Notes under the pieces: generated by a model
What the model saw: only the letters and a program-made list of their open reading frames with translations
What the model was told of the DNA's origin: nothing
Databases searched by the model: none
Part shown: positions 35,889 through 45,131 of the stretch, piece by piece
Layout of the letters: every line of letters begins with the position of its first letter
How positions within the stretch are numbered: position 1 is the first letter of the stretch
Program-made: the position numbers and the translations under genes
Source: Paracoccaceae bacterium
GTDB lineage: Bacteria > Pseudomonadota > Alphaproteobacteria > Rhodobacterales > Rhodobacteraceae
Assembly: GCA_019911965.1 (NCBI GenBank)
Contig: JAIOJF010000031.1
Location: 1-64,000 of the forward strand
DNA: 64,000 nucleotides
Direction of reading: 5' to 3'

Positions 35889-35904
35889 TTTACAGGTGTG
35901 TAAA
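35889..35904. promoter_or_regulatory. candidate TetR operator between divergent genes
   Basis: Perfect inverted repeat TTTACA-N4-TGTAAA (35889-35894 and 35899-35904) in the AT-rich part of the 214-bp gap between the catabolic operon and the tetR gene. Its size and place fit an operator bound by the adjacent TetR-type regulator, controlling both directions. No promoter boxes near consensus are obvious beside it. Confidence 0.5.
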
Positions 35905-36022
35905 TAGTCTTTGAACAGGGTTGTCATTTTGGTTGCTTTCCCGGGCTATTAATGTGAATAGGGACATACAGTCATCGCCGCACGTCCAGACCCGCAAACC
36001 ATCGGACCACCGAAAAACCCGC

Positions 36023-36607
36023 ATGAGCAGACGCACCGAAATATTGCGACGCGCCACCGAAGTGTTCGAGCGGCAAGGCGTGAAACAAACCTCGATCGAG
36101 GATATTGCCAAGGCGGTCGGCATCAAGCGCGAGGCGGTCTACTACTATTTCAAGGGTCGGCACGAGATTCTGGCCGAAATCATCCTGCCACAAAGCCACG
36201 CCTTGCTGATCGGTCTGCGCAACATCGTGCAGTCCAACCGCAAATTCGCCGACAAGCTGCATGATGCGATGCAGAACCATCTGCAAAGCTACAATCCCAG
36301 CTACCTGGAAATGACCGTGGCGCTGCGCGAGGATCATTTCTTCGGCACCGACCAGAAGTTCAGCGATCTTCGCCGGGTCTGGAAGGATTACAGCGACCTT
36401 TGGGCGCGGCTGATCACCGAAGGCCAGGAATGTGGCGAGTTTCGTGCAGGGCACGACCCCAAGATCACGGCTTTCGCCATCCTTGGCATGTGCAACTGGC
36501 TGTCGCGCTGGTTCGATCCAAGCAAGGGCAAGCAGATCGACGAGATTGTCGAAACCTATTTCGATTTCGCACTGCACGGCCTGACACCGCGTGATCATTC
36601 GCGCTGA
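36023..36607 (+). CDS. TetR-family transcriptional regulator
   Basis: A 194-residue regulator. Residues 5-50 form the TetR helix-turn-helix (ILRRATEVFERQGVKQTSIEDIAKAVGIKREAVYYYFKGRHEILAEI); the rest is the helical ligand pocket and dimer interface. ATG 36023 starts directly before the domain; a longer frame from 35921 would cover the gap and is unlikely. It is divergent from the 14-gene operon and converges with the TRAP receptor gene. In such settings the ligand is often an acyl-CoA or the pathway substrate, relieving repression. Confidence 0.9.
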   Translation: MSRRTEILRRATEVFERQGVKQTSIEDIAKAVGIKREAVYYYFKGRHEILAEIILPQSHALLIGLRNIVQSNRKFADKLHDAMQNHLQSYNPSYLEMTVALREDHFFGTDQKFSDLRRVWKDYSDLWARLITEGQECGEFRAGHDPKITAFAILGMCNWLSRWFDPSKGKQIDEIVETYFDFALHGLTPRDHSR

Positions 36608-36633
36608 CGGTCGGCATCAACCTCCGGCGGGCA

Positions 36634-36665
36634 GGGCCAGGCGGCGAACCGCCTGACCCGTTTTC
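36634..36665. terminator. bidirectional terminator between tetR and TRAP receptor gene
   Basis: The convergent gap holds a stem with CAGGCGG (36638-36644), tetraloop CGAA and CCGCCTG (36649-36655), extended across one C-A mismatch by GGG/CCC, and followed on the + strand by GTTTTC. The UNCG-like stable loop and the T-run fit a factor-independent terminator. Confidence 0.7.
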
Positions 36666-36674
36666 AGTTCAGCG

Positions 36675-37742
36675 TCAGGCACGGCCGGTCAGTACCGGCA
36701 CCTGCATCGCCTTGGCGTAATCCTGCGCCGATGCCAGATAGGCATCATAGCTTTCGCGCACCCGCGCCACATCGGCGCTGGACTTGGTCAGCTCATCCTG
36801 GACCTCGGCCCATGCGCCGCGCATGCCGGTGACGATCTCGTCGCTGAAGGCGCGGAAATCGACGCCATCGGCCTTCAGCGCGGCCAGCGCCTGGGCGTTG
36901 TGGTAATCGAAGTTTGCATGGTTCTCCAACGCAGCCGCATGGGCGGCGTTTTCACAGATCGCCTGAAGATCGGGCGACAATTCGTTCCACGCATCCTGGT
37001 TGAACACGATCGCCAGCCCGGCACCTGGCTCGGTCAGTGCCGGCAGGTAGCAAAGCTTGGTGATCTTCTGCAAGCCGAACGCCTGATCCAGCATCGGGCC
37101 AACCCATTCGGCGGCATCAATCGCACCGGACTGCATCGATGGGAAAATCTCCGGCGGAGGCATCAGGATCGCGTTGACGCCGAGTTTACGCATGATTTCA
37201 CCGCCAAGCCCGGCGATACGCATGTTCAGGCCCTTAAGGTCGGCAAGGGTGTTGACCTCTTTCTTGAACCAGCCACCCGACTGGGTGTTGGAGTTGCCGG
37301 AATAGAACGGCTTCAGGCCACGCTGGGCATAAATGTCATCCCAGATCGCCTGCCCGCCACCGAATTTCAGCCAGGCGAAATGCTCGTTCGAGGTCATGCC
37401 GAAGGGCACGGCGGTGAACCAGTGCAGTGCCGGATTCTTGCCGGCGGCGTAATAGGTCGGGCCGTGGCCGACCGGGGCATTGCCCTGCTGCACCGCGTCT
37501 TCAACCGCGAAGGGCGGCACCAGTTCGCCACCGCCGAACACCTTGAAGGTAAGGCGGCCATCCGACATCGCCTCGACCTTGGCGGCGAAATTCTTGACGT
37601 TCGATCCGACGCCGGGGGCGTTTTTCGGGAATGCCGTGGGCAGGTTCCATTCGATCTTGCCCTGCGCCACGGCCGGGCTTGCCAGCGTGGTGGCGGCAAC
37701 GGCCAATCCGGCACCGCTGCTGAGGAAGGTTCTGCGTTTCAT
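36675..37742 (-). CDS. TRAP transporter substrate-binding protein, TakP/FcbT1-like (DctP superfamily)
   Basis: A 355-residue periplasmic receptor with a twin-arginine-like leader (MKRRTFLSSGAGLAVAATTLASPAVA, residues 1-26). The mature protein has WNLPTAFPKNAPGVGSNVKNFAAKVE, ALHWFTAVPFGMTSNEHFAWL and LNMRIAGLGGEIMRKLGV, the pattern of the group that binds 2-oxoacids and chloroaromatic acids. Length and the long partner permease agree with that group. ATG 37742 follows CAAGGAGAAATC. It is the last of three TRAP genes on the minus strand; by position it may import the substrate of the adjacent catabolic operon. Confidence 0.87.
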   Translation of the reverse strand: MKRRTFLSSGAGLAVAATTLASPAVAQGKIEWNLPTAFPKNAPGVGSNVKNFAAKVEAMSDGRLTFKVFGGGELVPPFAVEDAVQQGNAPVGHGPTYYAAGKNPALHWFTAVPFGMTSNEHFAWLKFGGGQAIWDDIYAQRGLKPFYSGNSNTQSGGWFKKEVNTLADLKGLNMRIAGLGGEIMRKLGVNAILMPPPEIFPSMQSGAIDAAEWVGPMLDQAFGLQKITKLCYLPALTEPGAGLAIVFNQDAWNELSPDLQAICENAAHAAALENHANFDYHNAQALAALKADGVDFRAFSDEIVTGMRGAWAEVQDELTKSSADVARVRESYDAYLASAQDYAKAMQVPVLTGRA

Positions 37743-37773
37743 GGTGATTTCTCCTTGTCCCTGTTGATGATCT

Positions 37774-39321
37774 TCAGCTTCCGAAAACCAGCTTTGGCAA
37801 CCATGTGGCCAGTTCCGGAAAGGCAATCAAAAAGCCCAACCCGATGAGTTGCATGATTACAAAGGGAGCCACGCCGATATATATGTCAACTGTCGTAATG
37901 TCGCGCGGCGCGGTGGAGCGGAAATAGAACAGCGCGAAACCGAAAGGCGGTGTCAGGAAGCTGGTTTGCAGGTTCATCGCCAGCAAGACGCCGAACCAGA
38001 TCGGTGAAATATCGCCGCCCAGCAAGGGCGGGCCAAGCAACGGCACCACGATATAGATGATCTCGACCGCCTCCAGGATGAAGCCGAGGAAGAACACCAC
38101 CACCATCACCGCCGCCAGCGCCCCCCATTCGCCGCCGGGGATGGCGACCATGATCTCCATCACCATTTCCTCGCCGCCAAAGCCGCGGAAAACCAGCGCC
38201 AGCATGGAGGCCGCGACGACGATGCCGAACACCATGCCCGATATCCGGAGCGTGTCGCCAATGGCGCTTTGCATCAGGTTGGTCTGCCACAGCCGGTAGG
38301 CGGATACCGCCACGCCCAGCACCAGCAGCGCCGCCAGAAAGATCGCCAGCAGGCCTATCCCGGTGCTTTCGCTGCGCGCATCGCTGACCAGCCTGAGCAG
38401 CATCAGCGCAAAGGCCGCCAGCACCGCCAGCAGCACAAGCACCCGCCCGAAACCCGCCACGCCGCTGCGATAGCCCGCCAGCATCAGCGCACCGATGGCC
38501 CCAAGCCCGGCCGCCTCGGTGGTGGTGGCAATCCCCATCAGGATCGAGCCGAGCACCGACAGGATCAGCAGCAAGGGCGGGATGAAGCTGGCCAGAACCT
38601 CGGATGGCCGCACCGCCGCCGTAGCAGCGATCACTCTGGCCGGGCGTTTCGACGGGCGCAGCCGCACGAACAGGTAAATACCGTAAAGCCCGACTAGCAC
38701 CAGCCCCGGAAGCAAGGCACCCGCGAACAGATCGCCGACTGACACCGGATCGGGCGCGAAATTGCCGGCCTTCTGTTGCGCCTCCAGATAGGTGTTGCCG
38801 ATCTGATCACCCAGCAGCACCAGCAGGATGGACGGCGGGATGATCTGCCCCAGCGTACCACTGGCACAGATGGTGCCCGCCGCCAGCCGCTTCGGCACCC
38901 CGGCCTCCAGCATCGATGGCAGCGAGATCAGCACCAGCATCACCACCGTCGCCCCGACAATGCCGGTAGAGGCCGCGATGATCGCCGAAAACGCCAGCAC
39001 CGACAACGCCATGCCGCGCGACGATCCGCCCAGCATCCGCCCCAGCACGTCCAGCATGTTCTCGGCCAGGCGGGATTTCTCCAGCAACACTCCCATCAGC
39101 ACGAATAACGGCACCGCGATCAGCAGCGGGTTGGACATCACGCCAAACACCCGCGCCGGAAAGAAATTCAGAAAGCCAAGGTCGAAGGCCCCGAAGTAAC
39201 TGCCGACAAGTGCCGCCAGCAACGGCACCCCGGCAATCGCCAGCATCACCGGCACGCCGCTTAAAATGCCGGCGAACAGCGCCAGCATCATGCCGGCCAG
39301 GAAGAATTCGTGCGCGATCAT
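37774..39321 (-). CDS. TRAP transporter large permease, long form (DctM family)
   Basis: A 515-residue membrane protein, longer than the usual 430 because of a central extension with extra helices (about residues 285-370), as in carriers of the mannitol/chloroaromatic subgroup. Motifs: VPLFVLMGVLLEKSRLAENML, SGIVGATVVMLVLISLPSML-like segment at STGIVGATVV, GQIIPPSILLVLLGDQ and LTPPFGFALFYFRS. It overlaps the small permease gene by four bases, and the receptor gene begins 31 bases after its stop. Confidence 0.9.
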   Translation of the reverse strand: MIAHEFFLAGMMLALFAGILSGVPVMLAIAGVPLLAALVGSYFGAFDLGFLNFFPARVFGVMSNPLLIAVPLFVLMGVLLEKSRLAENMLDVLGRMLGGSSRGMALSVLAFSAIIAASTGIVGATVVMLVLISLPSMLEAGVPKRLAAGTICASGTLGQIIPPSILLVLLGDQIGNTYLEAQQKAGNFAPDPVSVGDLFAGALLPGLVLVGLYGIYLFVRLRPSKRPARVIAATAAVRPSEVLASFIPPLLLILSVLGSILMGIATTTEAAGLGAIGALMLAGYRSGVAGFGRVLVLLAVLAAFALMLLRLVSDARSESTGIGLLAIFLAALLVLGVAVSAYRLWQTNLMQSAIGDTLRISGMVFGIVVAASMLALVFRGFGGEEMVMEIMVAIPGGEWGALAAVMVVVFFLGFILEAVEIIYIVVPLLGPPLLGGDISPIWFGVLLAMNLQTSFLTPPFGFALFYFRSTAPRDITTVDIYIGVAPFVIMQLIGLGFLIAFPELATWLPKLVFGS

Positions 39322-39812
39322 TCGCTCAACACACGCGGATCAAGCAGCACCGCGATGCCTTGCAGGATCATCGCCACCGCCGCCAGCGGCAGCATGGTCT
39401 TGACCAGGAACAAGCCGCCCAGCCCGCCGGTCTCGACCGAGCCTTCAAGGATCGTCCAGCTATAGGCCAGATCTGGCCACCAAGCGTAGATCATCAGCCC
39501 GAACACGGGCACCAGAAAGATCACCAGTGCGGCGCGGTCGGCCAGCCGGGCATAACCGGCAGGCAGGCAATCCGACAGAACCTCGACCCGCACATGCCCG
39601 CCCCGACGCAGGCCATAAGGCAGGGACAGGATCATCAGCACCGCGAAGGCATATTCCGCCAGGTTCTGCAGCTTGATATTGCCGGTGTTGAAGCCGAACC
39701 GCAGGATCACGATGGCCAGGACCGAGGCCGTCAGCACCACGCAGGCCGCGCCGCACAGGAAAATGACCGCCCGGTCAAGCCCCTTGCAGATCGCCAGATA
39801 TCCCGCTTTCAT
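39318..39812 (-). CDS. TRAP transporter small permease (DctQ family)
   Basis: A 164-residue protein with four hydrophobic segments. IKLQNLAEYAFAVLMILSLPYGLRRGGHVRVEVL is the DctQ-type loop and second helix. ATG 39812 (MKAGYLAICKG) is used; the longer frame lacks support. First gene of the leftward TRAP operon (Q-M-P order), divergent from the second HyuA gene. The 257-bp gap between them holds no obvious consensus promoter or repeat. Confidence 0.85.
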   Translation of the reverse strand: MKAGYLAICKGLDRAVIFLCGAACVVLTASVLAIVILRFGFNTGNIKLQNLAEYAFAVLMILSLPYGLRRGGHVRVEVLSDCLPAGYARLADRAALVIFLVPVFGLMIYAWWPDLAYSWTILEGSVETGGLGGLFLVKTMLPLAAVAMILQGIAVLLDPRVLSE

Positions 39813-40069
39813 ACCGATCCCCGCCAGGTCCACGGGCGACAGGCCCGGTTTCGCCGCATTCCCGGCTTGTCGGGCTGGGCCTTCTCGCCGTCCGGAACGC
39901 TGGCATGCAAGGCGGCTGCGGATCAAGCATTATCGGCGCGGCAAAATGCGCAATCCTGACGTATCGCACGCTGCGAATGCGGGCAATGGACTATCGCCGG
40001 GCCATGTCCTACCAATCGGATCAGCGGGGCCATTCAACCGGCAGCACCCCGCCTGAGAGGATCAGCGAT

Positions 40070-42178
40070 ATGGCGGACAAGGGTATCAGGGCAGGCGTCG
40101 ATATCGGCGGCACCTTTACCGATGTGGTGCTGGAAGCCGGCACCAGCCGCCATTCCACCAAGGTGCTGACAACCCACGGCGCGCCGGAAGACGCCATCAT
40201 CGACGGCCTGCACCAAGTCTGCCGCAAAGCCGGAATTGCCCCCGGAGCGATTGGCCAGATCATCCACGGCACGACGCTGGCGACCAATGCTTTGATCGAA
40301 CGGCGCGGTGCCAAGACGGCGCTGATCACCACCGAGGGTTTTCGCGACGTGATCGAGATGCGCACCGAAAGCCGGTTCGAGCAATACGATCTGAACCTCG
40401 TCCTGCCCGCGCCCCTGCTGGCGCGCAATCGCCGCTATACGCTGGCCGAGCGGATGGATGCACGCGGCCAGGTACTGATCCCGCTGGATCGCGCGGTAAT
40501 CCATGCGCTGGCCGATACCTTAAAGGCCGCCGCCTATGACAGCATCGCCATCGGCCTTTTGCATTCCTATGTGAACGACGCGCATGAACGCCTGATCCGC
40601 GATATCCTTGCCGAACGGCTGCCCGGCGTGATGCTGTCGCTGTCGTCGGAAGTGTCGCCGCAGATGCGCGAATACGAACGTTTCAACACCACTATCGCCA
40701 ACGCCTATATCAAGCCCCTGATGAAAAGCTATCTTGGCCGCCTGAAGGGCCGGCTGGCGGATCACGGCATCGACTGCCCGGTCTTCCTGATGCATTCCGG
40801 CGGCGGCATCATCTCGCTGGAAAGTGCGGCGGAGTTTCCGGTACGGCTGGTCGAAAGCGGCCCGGCAGGCGGCGCGGTATTCGCCGCCGACATCGCGGCG
40901 CGGCACGGGCTGGACAAGGTGCTGTCCTTCGATATGGGCGGCACCACCGCGAAAATCTGCCTGATCCGCGACCAGACCCCGAAAACCGCGCGGGTCTTCG
41001 AGGTGGCGCGGTCTTATCGCTTCAAGAAAGGCTCGGGCATGCCGATCTCGATTCCGGTGATCGACATGGTGGAAATCGGTGCCGGTGGCGGCAGCCTGGC
41101 GCATGTCGATCTGATGAAGCAGATACGTGTCGGGCCGGAAAGCGCCGGTTCCGAACCGGGGCCGGCCTGTTACGGGCGGGGAGGTGACAGCCCGGCGGTG
41201 ACCGATGCCGATCTGGTGCTGGGCAAGCTGGACGCCGAAGGCTTCGCCGGTGGCACGATCCGCCTTTACCCGGACCGGGCCGAAGCGGCGCTTGAGCGGG
41301 TGCTGGGCCAGGTGCTGGAGATGGACGCAACCACCGCCGCCTGGGGGCTGGCCGAGGTGGTGGATGAGAACATGGCCAATGCCGCCCGGGTCCACGCGGT
41401 CGAGAACGGCGAGGATCTGGCGGATTACACGATGATCGCCTTTGGCGGGGCCGCGCCCTTGCATGCGGCACGGCTCTGCGAAAAGCTGGGCATCGCGCGC
41501 TGTCTGGTGCCGCAAGGTGCCGGTGTCGGCTCGGCCATCGGTTTCCTGCGTGCGCCGTTCAGTTTCGAGGCCAACCGCAGCGTCTTCATGCCGCTTTCGG
41601 CCTTCGATCCGGCGGCGGTGCAGGCCCTGTTCGCGGAAATGATCGAAGAGGCCACCCGCTTCGTGCGCTCCTGCGACGGCGAGGCCGAGGTGCTGGCGGA
41701 TTTCAAGGTCTACATGCGCTATCGCGGTCAGGGCTGGGAAATCCCGGTCGTGCTGAGCCGGGATCAGGCCGCCGCCCCGGATGCGGCGGTATTCCTGGAC
41801 CTGTTCGAGCGCGAATACACCACCCTGTTCGGGCGCAAGGTCGACGGCATGGAGGTCGAGGTGACGGTCTGGTCGGTCAACGCCTATACCGCCACCGAAC
41901 CCGCAGACCGCGCAGCACCGGTCGCCCCTGCCGCCAGCCCCGATGCCACCGGCCAGCGTGACTTGTTCGACGCCGCCCTTGGCTGCCGGGACACCGCCGC
42001 AATCTATCCCCGCACCGCCTTCACCCCCGGCAGCCATATCGCCGGGCCCGGCCTGATCTGCGAGGATGAGACTACCATCGTGCTGCCCGCCAGCCGTGAC
42101 GCCGTCGCGCTGGAGGACGGCTGCATCGACATTCACCTGCGCGTGCGCAGGGCAGATACGGAGGCCGCATATGGCTGA
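40070..42178 (+). CDS. hydantoinase A/oxoprolinase-family ATPase subunit (HyuA-type, copy 2)
   Basis: A 702-residue subunit with the same domain plan as the copy at 30032-32149: AGVDIGGTFTDVVLEAG, IIHGTTLATNALIERRGAKTALITTEG, LSFDMGGTTAKICLI and IGAGGGSLAHVD...GPESAGSEPGPACYG. ATG 40070 is preceded by GAGAGG at suitable spacing; the longer frame from 39905 is not needed. It overlaps its HyuB partner by eight bases and heads a five-gene operon with oxidoreductases, so its substrate should differ from that of copy 1. Confidence 0.9.
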   Translation: MADKGIRAGVDIGGTFTDVVLEAGTSRHSTKVLTTHGAPEDAIIDGLHQVCRKAGIAPGAIGQIIHGTTLATNALIERRGAKTALITTEGFRDVIEMRTESRFEQYDLNLVLPAPLLARNRRYTLAERMDARGQVLIPLDRAVIHALADTLKAAAYDSIAIGLLHSYVNDAHERLIRDILAERLPGVMLSLSSEVSPQMREYERFNTTIANAYIKPLMKSYLGRLKGRLADHGIDCPVFLMHSGGGIISLESAAEFPVRLVESGPAGGAVFAADIAARHGLDKVLSFDMGGTTAKICLIRDQTPKTARVFEVARSYRFKKGSGMPISIPVIDMVEIGAGGGSLAHVDLMKQIRVGPESAGSEPGPACYGRGGDSPAVTDADLVLGKLDAEGFAGGTIRLYPDRAEAALERVLGQVLEMDATTAAWGLAEVVDENMANAARVHAVENGEDLADYTMIAFGGAAPLHAARLCEKLGIARCLVPQGAGVGSAIGFLRAPFSFEANRSVFMPLSAFDPAAVQALFAEMIEEATRFVRSCDGEAEVLADFKVYMRYRGQGWEIPVVLSRDQAAAPDAAVFLDLFEREYTTLFGRKVDGMEVEVTVWSVNAYTATEPADRAAPVAPAASPDATGQRDLFDAALGCRDTAAIYPRTAFTPGSHIAGPGLICEDETTIVLPASRDAVALEDGCIDIHLRVRRADTEAAYG

Positions 42179-43877
42179 AACGTCGCGCGTGGCCTTTCAG
42201 GTGATGTGGACCCGCCTGATCTCGGTGGTCGAGGAACAGGCGCAGGCGCTGGTCAGAACCGCCTTTTCCACCTCGGTCCGCGAGGCGGGTGATCTGTCCG
42301 CCGGGGTTTACGACGATCAGGGCCGGATGCTGGCACAAGCGGTTACCGGCACGCCCGGCCATGTCAACGCGATGGCCGATGCGGTGCCGCATTTCATCCG
42401 CCGGATCGGGCGTGACAATATCCGCGACGGCGACATCTACATCACCAACGACCCCTGGGAAGGCACCGGCCACCTGCACGATTTCACTGTCGTCACGCCG
42501 TCCTTTCACAAGGGCGCGCTGGCCGGGTTTTTCGCCTGCACCGCACATGTCGTCGATGTCGGCGGGCGCGGCTTCGGGGCGGATGCCAATTCGGTGTTCG
42601 AGGAAGGCCTCTATGTCCCGATCATGAAATTCGCCGATCAGGGCCGCATCGACCAGACGCTGATCACCCTGATCCGCGCCAATGTCCGCCAGCCCGATCA
42701 ATTGATCGGTGATCTGTTCGCGCTGGCCAATTGCAACGGCATCGGGCATCGCCGCCTGATCGACATGATGCAGGAATTCGCGCTGGTCGATCTCGGCGGC
42801 ATTGCCGGGTTCATCCTGGCCAATTCCCGCGACGCGACGCTGGCACGGATCAATGCGCTGAAACCCGGCACCGCCGATGGCGCGATGCGGATTGACGGCT
42901 ACAGCCATCCGGTCGACCTGAAGGTGCGCATCAGCATCGGGCGCGATCGGGTCTCGTGCGACTGGGCCGGCACCTCGCCCCCGGATCGCAAGGGCATCAA
43001 CGTGCCGCTGGTCTATACCAAGGCCTATTCCTGCTACGCGCTGAAATGCGCCATCGCGCCGGATATTCCCAACAACGCCGCCAGTCTGGAGCCGTTCCGC
43101 ATCACCGCGCCGGAAAACACCATCGTCAACGCGGTGCACCCGGCACCGGTCGCGCTGCGCCATGTGATCGGGCATATGCTGCCGGATGCGATCTATGATG
43201 CGCTGGACAAACTGCTGGCGGACACGGTGCCGGCGGAAGGGGCTGGGTGTCTGTGCAATTTCCAGCTCAGCCTGCGCCCGCGCACGGATGCGCCCGCGCC
43301 GGATGATGCCATCCGGGCCGAAGTGCTGACATTCAATTCCGGCGGCTCAGGCGCGCGGCCCGGGGTGGATGGCATGAACGCCACCGCGTTCCCCTCGGGC
43401 GTGATGACAATGCCGGTCGAGGCCACCGAACAGGTCGGCCCGGTGATCGTCTGGCGCAAGGAACTGCGCCCTGACAGCGGCGGGGCCGGGCAATATCGCG
43501 GCGGCCTTGGCCAATACATGGAGGTCGGCGCGGTCGAAGGCCATGAATTCGACTTTCAGGCGATGCTTGACCGGGTGGATCATCCGGCACGCGGGCGGCG
43601 CGGTGGCAGGCCGGGCGGGGCCACCACCATCGCACGCGACGACCAGACCCGCATGCAGGGCAAGGGCAAGCAGTTTGTGCCGCACGGTCGCAAGGTGATG
43701 ATGGCGTTTCCCGGCGGTGCCGGTTACGGCGATCCGGCCAGCCGCGATCCCGCCCTTGTGCGCCGTGATCTGGCCCTTGGTTATATCAGCGCAGAAAGAG
43801 CCGCCAGTGATTATGGCCTGAGCCAGGCGGAGATTGCCGACCTGCTGGCCCGCGCCGCGAAAGGAGAGGAATTCTGA
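42171..43877 (+). CDS. hydantoinase B/oxoprolinase-family subunit (HyuB-type, copy 2)
   Basis: A 568-residue subunit. ITNDPWEGTGHLHDFTVVTP and TAHVVDVGGRGFGADANSVFEEGLYVP carry the metal-site Asp and His residues of N-methylhydantoinase-type enzymes; this form (DPW.GTGHL.D) is nearer to classic HyuB/HpbB than copy 1 (NDVFSMGNQNND). The end is FPGGAGYGDPASRD. With HyuA it should hydrolyse a cyclic amide or imide, or carboxylate a ketone, at the cost of ATP. Start codon ATG 42171 lies inside the end of hyuA; the stop codon shares one base with the next start. Confidence 0.9.
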   Translation: MAETSRVAFQVMWTRLISVVEEQAQALVRTAFSTSVREAGDLSAGVYDDQGRMLAQAVTGTPGHVNAMADAVPHFIRRIGRDNIRDGDIYITNDPWEGTGHLHDFTVVTPSFHKGALAGFFACTAHVVDVGGRGFGADANSVFEEGLYVPIMKFADQGRIDQTLITLIRANVRQPDQLIGDLFALANCNGIGHRRLIDMMQEFALVDLGGIAGFILANSRDATLARINALKPGTADGAMRIDGYSHPVDLKVRISIGRDRVSCDWAGTSPPDRKGINVPLVYTKAYSCYALKCAIAPDIPNNAASLEPFRITAPENTIVNAVHPAPVALRHVIGHMLPDAIYDALDKLLADTVPAEGAGCLCNFQLSLRPRTDAPAPDDAIRAEVLTFNSGGSGARPGVDGMNATAFPSGVMTMPVEATEQVGPVIVWRKELRPDSGGAGQYRGGLGQYMEVGAVEGHEFDFQAMLDRVDHPARGRRGGRPGGATTIARDDQTRMQGKGKQFVPHGRKVMMAFPGGAGYGDPASRDPALVRRDLALGYISAERAASDYGLSQAEIADLLARAAKGEEF

Positions 43878-45100
43878 TGCAGCCGTCCCGAATGCCCGCC
43901 AGCCCGGCGCGTACTACTTATGATGTGGTGATTGTCGGCGGTGCGATGCTTGGCTCGTCCACCGCCTGGTTTTTGACGGACAATCCCGACTTCACTGGCC
44001 GGGTACTGGTGGTGGAACGCGATCCGAGCTATCTGAAATGCTCGACCGCGCATACCAATTCCTGCATCCGCCAGCAGTTCAGCCGCAAGCTGAACGTGCA
44101 GATTTCCCAGTTCGGCGCGGATTTCATCAACAATTTCCGCCGCTATATGGGCGGCGATGAACGTGTGCCGGAGCTTGCCATCCAGTCCTACGGCTACATG
44201 TATCTGGCCGACAACGAGGCCTTCGCCGCGACCTTGCGCGAAAGCCACGCGGTCCAGGCCGAGGCCGGGGCCGCCACGCAACTGATGACGGCGGACCAGA
44301 TCAAGGCCGCCTATCCGTTCTACAATGTCGATGACATCGTGCTGGGCAGCATCAACCGGGTGAACGAAGGCTATTTCGACGGCGGCACGATCTTCGAGTG
44401 GTGGCGCAGGCAGGCCCGCGAACGCGGGGTCGAGTATATCGCCAACGAAGTTGTGGCGATGACCCGCAACGCCGCCGGCACCGGCATCGACAGCGTGACG
44501 CTGAAAACCGGCGAAGTGATTGCCTGCGGCCAGGTGGTGAACGCTTCCGGCCCGCGCGCCGCACGCACCGCAAGAATGGCGGGCATCGACATCCCAGTCG
44601 AGCCGCGCAAACGCTTCACCTGGGTCTTCACCGCCGAAAAGCCGCTGGACCGCGAATTGCCGCTGACGATTGATCCCTCCGGCGTGCATGTGCGCCAGGA
44701 CGGCCCGGCCAGCTATCTGGCGGGGGGCCATGCCGATTACGACCCGGCGGTGGATTACGACGATTTCAGCATGGATAATGACCTCTGGACCGATCACATC
44801 TGGCCTGCCATCGCGCACCGCATCCCGCAATTCGAGGCGATCCGCGTGGTCACCGAATGGGCCGGGCATTACGCCTATAACGTGCTGGACCAGAACGCCA
44901 TTGTCGGGCCACATACGCAAGTATCCAACTTCCTGTTCCTCAACGGCTTTTCCGGCCACGGCTTGCAACAATCCCCGGCAATGGGGCGCGGCATGGCGGA
45001 ATTGCTGACCTATGGCGAGTTCCGCAGCATCGACTTGTCCCCCTTCGGGTACGCCCGGATCGAACGCGGCGAGCCGTTCCTGGAAAAAGCCGTGATCTGA
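43877..45100 (+). CDS. FAD-dependent oxidoreductase, D-amino acid/sarcosine oxidase (DAO) family
   Basis: A 407-residue flavoprotein. VVIVGGAMLGSSTAWFL binds the ADP part of FAD, VLVVERDPSYLKCSTAHTNS follows, and the C-terminal NFLFLNGFSGHGLQQSPAMGRGMAELLTYG is the DAO end motif. It should oxidise a C-N bond of an amino acid or N-methylated amine. Directly joined to hyuB (TGATG), so it may act on the amino acid set free by ring opening, as sarcosine oxidase does after N-methylhydantoin hydrolysis. No sarcosine-specific residues are identified. Confidence 0.85.
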   Translation: MQPSRMPASPARTTYDVVIVGGAMLGSSTAWFLTDNPDFTGRVLVVERDPSYLKCSTAHTNSCIRQQFSRKLNVQISQFGADFINNFRRYMGGDERVPELAIQSYGYMYLADNEAFAATLRESHAVQAEAGAATQLMTADQIKAAYPFYNVDDIVLGSINRVNEGYFDGGTIFEWWRRQARERGVEYIANEVVAMTRNAAGTGIDSVTLKTGEVIACGQVVNASGPRAARTARMAGIDIPVEPRKRFTWVFTAEKPLDRELPLTIDPSGVHVRQDGPASYLAGGHADYDPAVDYDDFSMDNDLWTDHIWPAIAHRIPQFEAIRVVTEWAGHYAYNVLDQNAIVGPHTQVSNFLFLNGFSGHGLQQSPAMGRGMAELLTYGEFRSIDLSPFGYARIERGEPFLEKAVI

Positions 45101-45131
45101 AACCGACATCTGCAACAGGAGCCATGTGCAC

